The position numbers and the translations under genes were made by a program. A stretch of DNA of 64,000 nucleotides from the NCBI RefSeq assembly GCF_000709795.1, contig NZ_KL503802.1, forward strand, positions 404,812 through 468,811. The letters are read 5' to 3'. A model generated the notes under the pieces. It ran no database searches, was not told the DNA's origin, and saw nothing but the letters and a program-made list of their open reading frames with translations. Source of the stretch: Bartonella bacilliformis Ver097 (GTDB lineage: Bacteria > Pseudomonadota > Alphaproteobacteria > Rhizobiales > Rhizobiaceae). This document shows, piece after piece, positions 59,262-64,000 of this stretch (position 1 is its first letter; each line of letters opens with the position of its first letter).

Positions 59262-59744
59262 AAAATAGAGTTTTTAGCGCGCAAGATTTTAGCTTACAGC
59301 TTAAAACCTTCAGCTTGAATGGGGTTTGATGTCTCTTTTCATCATTCGTGGTGTCTGTAAGGATTGTAAATTGGAGGTGTGCATGGGGGAGTGCAAAGCA
59401 AAAAAATAAAACGGACTGAATAAGGCCGATTGTCGGGGGGCAAGGAGCCAAAGAGCTAAAAGGCAAGATATCTCCGTAATTGGCAAGCTGTTTCAAAAGT
59501 TGTAGAGAAAAATATAGAATATATAAAAAATATATAGCCAGGGATATGATAAAATGCAGTCTGATCAGGGCTCTCATGAGAATTTTATGGGGCTTAGCGT
59601 GAGGTTGTATAGTGTTGTGCATGGGGAGCGCAGAAAAATTGACAGACCCTTTCTATGCCGGTATCCTTAAGGCCAATAGGTCAAAAACCCCCTGTAAAAA
59701 AGGATGAATGAAATCATTCAATAGAATGGATAAGGGGTAAAATA
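59262..59744. other. infA-maf spacer
   Basis: About 480 bp without a gene. Just after infA, gattttagcttacagcttaaaacc is a weak repeat set. The maf promoter lies at 59639-59667. A short inverted tract, atatagaatatataaaaaatatat (about 59512-59535), is simply AT-rich. Confidence 0.4.
59639..59667 (+). promoter_or_regulatory. Predicted sigma-70 promoter of maf
   Basis: A consensus TTGACA (59639-59644) is followed after exactly 17 bp by TATCCT (59662-59667), about 78 bp before the maf ATG. It is the best-formed promoter seen in the window and would drive maf and possibly yacG. Confidence 0.6.
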
Positions 59745-60389
59745 ATGGAAATCGAATTGGTTCTTGCTTCTGCTTCACCGCGGCGTTTAGAGCTTTTGGC
59801 ACAAATTGGTCTAAAGCCTGATCATGTATGTGCTACTGATATTGATGAAACACCACATGCACGAGAAAACCCAGCAGATCTGGCTAAGCGCTTGGCACAG
59901 GAAAAAGCGCTGAAAGCTTATGACACTTTATTTAGTGCTGAGAAAATTTGTCAACAAGATCTGGATTCAAAAAAATGTCTGATCTTAGCGGCGGATACAG
60001 TGGTTGCTGTGGGTGGTTCTGTTCTGCCTAAACCTAACGGAGAAGAGGACGCTTACACCTGTTTACGCGCTCTTGCTGGACAAGTGCATAAGGTTTATGG
60101 CGCTGTTTGTTTTCTTAATGAACACAGGGAGAAAACTGTCACTTTGGTTGAAACTTGTGTGCGTTTTAAACACTTGACTCCCCCTGTGATGGAGGCTTAT
60201 ATCGCTTCTGGAGAATGGCAAGGAAAAGCAGGTGGCTACGCTATTCAGGGAAAAGCCGCTGCTTTTGTTATTGATATTGCAGGTTCTTATACCAATGTTG
60301 TTGGGTTGCCTTTGGCGGAAACAACAGATCTTTTGATTGCTTATGGATATTCTCTTTTTCCTAAATGGACTAAAATTTTTAAAGGATGA
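59745..60389 (+). CDS. maf: Maf-like nucleoside triphosphate pyrophosphatase
   Basis: A 214-residue Maf protein: LASASPRRLELLAQIGL at the start, ATDIDETP, KALKAY, catalytic LAADTVVAVGG, the GKAGGYAIQGKAAAFVIDIAGSY region (in two stretches) and NVVGLPL. It hydrolyses non-canonical or modified NTPs and is linked to septum regulation. It is followed by yacG after 85 bp. Confidence 0.95.
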   Translation: MEIELVLASASPRRLELLAQIGLKPDHVCATDIDETPHARENPADLAKRLAQEKALKAYDTLFSAEKICQQDLDSKKCLILAADTVVAVGGSVLPKPNGEEDAYTCLRALAGQVHKVYGAVCFLNEHREKTVTLVETCVRFKHLTPPVMEAYIASGEWQGKAGGYAIQGKAAAFVIDIAGSYTNVVGLPLAETTDLLIAYGYSLFPKWTKIFKG

Positions 60390-60474
60390 GAATAGCTCAC
60401 CTCTCTTTTGAAAATATGATAAAGGCTATGGGAAATATGAGGGCTATGGGGATGATTGGGGATAAGAAAAACGC

Positions 60475-60708
60475 ATGACAAAAGCTCAAACACTACAAAA
60501 AAGAGGAGAAGAAGTCGAAACTTTCATGCAAAATCAGTCGATACATCCGCTCCGTCCACCACGGCCTTGCCCAGAATGTGGTCAAAAATCACAGTATAAT
60601 ACCTATCCTTTCTGTTCATCACGGTGTCGTGCAATTGACCTGAATCGTTGGCTTTCTGGCTCTTATATTTTGCCGCCACCTCCTCAGAAAAGTGACGAAG
60701 AGGAATAA
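60475..60708 (+). CDS. yacG: DNA gyrase inhibitor YacG
   Basis: A 77-residue zinc-ribbon protein with four Cys ligands in [20 protein letters not shown] and the following [12 protein letters not shown], which is the YacG signature. YacG binds GyrB and lowers gyrase activity. The first 25 residues are a polar extension, and a later Met start (MQNQS) is possible. It follows maf, a common pairing in Hyphomicrobiales. Confidence 0.93.
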   Translation: MTKAQTLQKRGEEVETFMQNQSIHPLRPPRPCPECGQKSQYNTYPFCSSRCRAIDLNRWLSGSYILPPPPQKSDEEE

Positions 60709-61284
60709 AGAAAAAACACTGCCTCTGAATTTATGGGTGGTTTATGAGTGTTTGCGCTGGGGGTATTTGCGCTAGGGAGTGGTGGTGAGATGCAGCGCTT
60801 TGAGCGAGAGGTGTGGAAGAGGAAAAATGTTGCCCCTTGAGCTGGGAGGGTTGAAGAAGTATGTTTCTTTAGGTCAGTAACATTTGTCCTCAGGAGCGGT
60901 TAAGAGACGCCGCATTTTGTACGAGAGGTAAGTTTACAGTGAATGCTGCGTTTTTCTATACTCTCTTGCATTCATTTATTTTAGCTCCCATATTTCATTC
61001 ATATTCAGACTATAAGTGTAGCGTCTTTTCCCACACTGGGAGAGTGTTTTCGGATGCAAAGAGGCCCACCTTATGTGATTGAGGGTATGTGGTTTGGAGA
61101 TAAGGATTAAACAAGAGATTTCAATAAAAGGATAAAAAGGGAATCCCCAAAAAGGGACTTGCTAAAAAAGGAGGTTAACAAAAAAGACCCTTGGAAAAAT
61201 GGCTAAAAGGAAGCTTGGCAAAAAGGGATAAAAATGGGGAAAAGAGTTTTATAAAAGGGTCTGATAGCGGCAAAGGATAGAAAA
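60709..61284. other. yacG-clpB spacer
   Basis: About 575 bp. It holds the heat-shock-type promoter at 60965-60995. Next to clpB, at 61140-61250, aaaaagggacttgctaaaa, gacccttggaaaaatggctaaaa and gcttggcaaaaagggataaaa form a degenerate tandem series of about 25-30 bp. No gene is supported. Confidence 0.5.
60965..60995 (+). promoter_or_regulatory. Possible RpoH (sigma-32) promoter for clpB
   Basis: CTTG at 60965-60968 and CCCATATTT at 60987-60995 are separated by 18 bp, close to the alphaproteobacterial heat-shock pattern. It would leave a leader of about 285 nt before the clpB ATG. clpB is a classic RpoH target, which supports the call; the spacing is slightly long. Confidence 0.4.
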
Positions 61285-63885
61285 ATGAATTTAGAAAAAT
61301 ATAGCGAACAGCTAAAAATCTTTCTACAAACAGCGCAAAGCAACGCTCTTTCCTCTGATAACCAGCAATTAATGTCTGAGCATCTCTTGCAAGTGTTTTT
61401 AGAAGATCGTCAGGGATTGACTGTCTCACTGATCCAAAAAGCAGGCGGCGATATGCCAACTTTACGTAAAATGCTGCAAGAGGCTCTTGATGCTTTGCCT
61501 AAGGTTCAAGGGGGCAATGCTCAGCTCTATATGTCTCAGCCGTTAGCAAAAGTCTTCACGATGGCAGAAGAGCTTGCACAAAAAGCAGGGGATCAGTTTG
61601 TGACAGTAGAGCGCGTATTACAAGCGCTCAGCGTAGAAAAAACAGCCAAAACAGCAGACATCCTAACACGCGCAGGAGTCACACCGCAGGCGCTTAATCA
61701 GGCGATTAACACAATGCGAAAGGGAAGAACCACATCTAGTCCGCATGCTGAAAGCCACTATGAAGCTCTGCAAAAATATGCCCGCAATTTAACAGAAGAT
61801 GCCCGCGAGGGAAAACTTGACCCTGTGATTGGCCGTGAAGAGGAAATTCGGCGTGCTATCCAGGTTTTATCAAGGCGGACAAAAAATAATCCTGTTCTCA
61901 TTGGCGAACCAGGCGTTGGAAAAACTGCTATTGTTGAAGGACTGGCTTTGCGCATTATTAATGGCGATATACCAGAATCTTTGCGTGATAAACAGCTTTA
62001 TGCTCTCGATATGGGAGCTTTGATTGCAGGGGCTAAATATCGCGGTGAATTTGAAGAACGCTTAAAAGCCGTTTTGGCAGAAGTGCAAAATGAAAATGGG
62101 CAAATTATTCTCTTTATCGATGAATTGCACAATTTGGTTGGAGCAGGAAAAACTGACGGGCCAATGGATGCTTCCAATCTTCTCAAGCCTGCTCTTGCTC
62201 GTGGCGAATTGCATTGTGTTGGGGCGACTACCTTGGAAGAATATCGAAAATATGTTGAAAAAGATCCAGCTCTTGCGCGCCGTTTCCAACCTGTCTTTGT
62301 GCCAGAGCCAACGCTTGAGGATACGATCTCTATCTTACGTGGGATCAAAGAAAAATACGAACAACATCACAAAGTGCGCTTGGCGGATAATGCGTTAATT
62401 GCAGCGGCGCGTTTGTCGGATCGTTATATTTCTAACCGTTTCTTACCTGATAAAGCGATTGATCTTATCGATGAAGCGGCAGCACGGGTTCGTATGCAGA
62501 TTGATTCTAAACCAGAAGAACTGGATGTGATTGATCGGCGTATCGTCCAACTAAAAATCGAGCGTGAAGCTTTAAAAACAGAAATTGACCCCACTGCAAA
62601 AGAACGGTTAGAAATTTTGCAAACTGAACTCAACATATTGGAAACGCAGTCTGCAAGAATGACGATGGCTTGGCAAGGAGAAAAACAAAAGCTTGGACAT
62701 GCTGCTGACTTGAAAAAACGACTTGAAGAAGCCCGCAATGCTCTTGCTATTGCGCAGCGCAATGGACAATTTCAACGTGCTGGAGAGTTGGCCTATAGTG
62801 TGATTCCCGAATTGGAAAGGCAGCTGAGTGTTGCTGAAAATGATGATCAGGCCAACACTTTAGTGGAAGAAACGGTTTCTGCTGAACATATTGCTCAGAT
62901 TGTTTCGCGATGGACAGGCATTCCTGTTGATCGGATGCTTGTTGCTGAGCGTGATAGGCTCTTGCAGATGGAAGAGGATATTGGCAAACGTGTTATTGGA
63001 CAAAGCGAGGCTGTGCGCGCTATTGCTCGGGCTGTGCGCCGTGCCCGTGCTGGTTTGCAAGACCCCAACCGCCCCATTGGTTCTTTTATGTTCTTAGGGC
63101 CAACGGGTGTGGGAAAAACCGAATTAACTAAGGCGCTCGCGGCTTTTCTCTTCCAAGATCATAAAGCGATGTTACGCATTGACATGTCGGAATATATGGA
63201 AAAACATGCTGGAGCACGCTTAATTGGTGCCCCTCCTGGCTATGTTGGTTATGAAGAAGGCGGCGTTTTAACTGAGGCTGTACGGCAGCGACCTTACCAG
63301 GTTATTCTTTTTGATGAAATTGAAAAAGCCCATCCTGATATTTTTAATCTCTTACTTCAAGTTTTAGATGAAGGACGCTTGACTGATAGTCAGGGTAATA
63401 CTGTTGATTTTCGCAATACTCTGCTGATTATGACTTCTAATTTAGGAGCTGAGTTTTTAACCAATCTGGATGAGGGAGAAAGTGTTGACCAGGCCAGAGA
63501 GGATGTGATGAGGGTTGTTAAAAGTGCTTTTAGACCAGAATTTCTGAACCGTGTTGATGAGATTATTCTGTTTCAGCGTTTACAACGTAAAGATATGGAA
63601 GCGATAGTTGATATTCAGATGAAACAGCTGCAAAATTTGCTTAATGAACGCAAAATTACCATGCAGATGGATAGCGAAGCCAAGAAATTCCTCGCCCATA
63701 ACGGTTATGATCCGCTTTATGGGGCGCGGCCTTTAAAACGAATTTTGCAAAGGGAAATTCAAGATCCACTGGCTGAAAAGATTTTGTTAGGACAAATTCC
63801 AGAAGGCGCAAGTGTGCATATTACAAAAGAGGGCAATGAATTACAGTTTTCTGCTTTTCAGAAACCTCAAAAAAAATCTCAATAA
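61285..63885 (+). CDS. clpB: ATP-dependent disaggregase ClpB
   Basis: An 866-residue ClpB. It has the N-terminal double Clp-N domain (about 1-145), the first AAA module with Walker A GEPGVGKT at 207-214 and the inserted middle coiled coil (about 405-525, [20 protein letters not shown]). The second AAA module has Walker A GPTGVGKT at 605-612, pore loop [13 protein letters not shown] and the sensor region [18 protein letters not shown]. With DnaK it dissolves aggregates after heat stress. The full family length is present. Confidence 0.97.
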   Translation: MNLEKYSEQLKIFLQTAQSNALSSDNQQLMSEHLLQVFLEDRQGLTVSLIQKAGGDMPTLRKMLQEALDALPKVQGGNAQLYMSQPLAKVFTMAEELAQKAGDQFVTVERVLQALSVEKTAKTADILTRAGVTPQALNQAINTMRKGRTTSSPHAESHYEALQKYARNLTEDAREGKLDPVIGREEEIRRAIQVLSRRTKNNPVLIGEPGVGKTAIVEGLALRIINGDIPESLRDKQLYALDMGALIAGAKYRGEFEERLKAVLAEVQNENGQIILFIDELHNLVGAGKTDGPMDASNLLKPALARGELHCVGATTLEEYRKYVEKDPALARRFQPVFVPEPTLEDTISILRGIKEKYEQHHKVRLADNALIAAARLSDRYISNRFLPDKAIDLIDEAAARVRMQIDSKPEELDVIDRRIVQLKIEREALKTEIDPTAKERLEILQTELNILETQSARMTMAWQGEKQKLGHAADLKKRLEEARNALAIAQRNGQFQRAGELAYSVIPELERQLSVAENDDQANTLVEETVSAEHIAQIVSRWTGIPVDRMLVAERDRLLQMEEDIGKRVIGQSEAVRAIARAVRRARAGLQDPNRPIGSFMFLGPTGVGKTELTKALAAFLFQDHKAMLRIDMSEYMEKHAGARLIGAPPGYVGYEEGGVLTEAVRQRPYQVILFDEIEKAHPDIFNLLLQVLDEGRLTDSQGNTVDFRNTLLIMTSNLGAEFLTNLDEGESVDQAREDVMRVVKSAFRPEFLNRVDEIILFQRLQRKDMEAIVDIQMKQLQNLLNERKITMQMDSEAKKFLAHNGYDPLYGARPLKRILQREIQDPLAEKILLGQIPEGASVHITKEGNELQFSAFQKPQKKSQ

Positions 63886-63967
63886 AAGAATTGAAAAGAT
63901 AAAGGACATAATGAGAGTTAAAAAGATACGAAATGAAAAAATATAATTGACAAATTTAACAAAATGC

Positions 63968-64000
63968 TATATTTAAAGCTCCTATATTTAAAGCTCCTAT
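63968..64000. repeat. 15-bp perfect tandem repeat at the window edge
   Basis: tatatttaaagctcc occurs at 63968-63982 and 63983-63997, with a third copy starting at 63998 and cut by the window. A TTGACA lies at 63947-63952, so the first repeat unit falls where a -10 box would be. Confidence 0.8.

Overview
The window reads as a chromosomal segment of an alphaproteobacterium of the order Hyphomicrobiales, most likely the genus Bartonella. The evidence is the low G+C content, the gene repertoire (gapR, rcdA-type DUF1465, trcR-type DUF1013, opgC, tolQRAB, alphaproteobacterial 6S RNA), a class I aldolase after tkt-gap-pgk, and unusually long decayed spacers between healthy housekeeping genes. I cannot name the species. 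No rRNA, insertion sequence, CRISPR array or integrase is visible.

Layout. 1-2494: end of an Uup-type ABC-F gene, gapR, a DUF1036 secreted protein, zapA and a DUF4164 coiled-coil protein. 2790-8480: central carbon genes tkt, gap, pgk and a class I fba on the plus strand. 8903-15813: tolB, tolA, tolR, tolQ, ybgC, ruvB, ruvA, ruvC on the minus strand (transcribed ruvC to tolB). 16322-27238: rcdA-like gene, opgC, a ThiE-like protein, a Sel1-repeat protein, efp, an inositol monophosphatase, an ABC exporter, rpmE, yebC, trcR. 27541-36860: pal, tilS, ftsH, glmM, exbB, exbD on the plus strand. 37680-41992: dut, an MbfA/VIT-type iron exporter-like gene behind a perfect Irr-type palindrome, dsbB, a DedA-family gene, tRNA-Leu(CAA). 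42409-49374: a prophage-derived replication and recombination module (DUF6456-like protein, primase-helicase, DUF1376 replication protein, divergent HTH repressor, two unknown small proteins, YqaJ/lambda-type exonuclease). 49996-55907: tRNA-Thr(GGT), a small conserved-looking ORF, murA, a YmdB-type phosphodiesterase, 5-formyl-THF cyclo-ligase, 6S RNA, a TPR protein, rpmJ. 56850-63885: purK, purE, infA, maf, yacG, clpB.

How it fits together. Most genes are core: glycolysis and pentose phosphate, envelope integrity (Tol-Pal, ExbBD, OpgC, MurA, GlmM, DsbB), Holliday junction repair (RuvABC), translation (EF-P, IF-1, L31, L36, TilS), proteolysis (FtsH, ClpB) and cell-cycle control (GapR, ZapA, RcdA, TrcR). 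Blocks that I recall as one continuous locus in related rhizobia (tkt / zapA-6S-5FCL-ymdB-yebC-ruvCAB-ybgC-tolQRAB-pal-tilS-ftsH-glmM) are scattered here, which points to inversions or translocations inside the window.

The most interesting piece is the stripped phage module at 42.4-49.4 kb: it keeps replication, repression and recombination genes but no structural or integration genes. It is a candidate for the phage-derived run-off replication locus that has been linked to the Bartonella gene transfer agent. Second is the MbfA-like protein, which has lost the ferritin-like half but kept an Irr-type operator. Third, the spacers are made of degenerate tandem repeats with a strong purine (G over C) bias on the plus strand, and several proteins carry similar low-complexity expansions.
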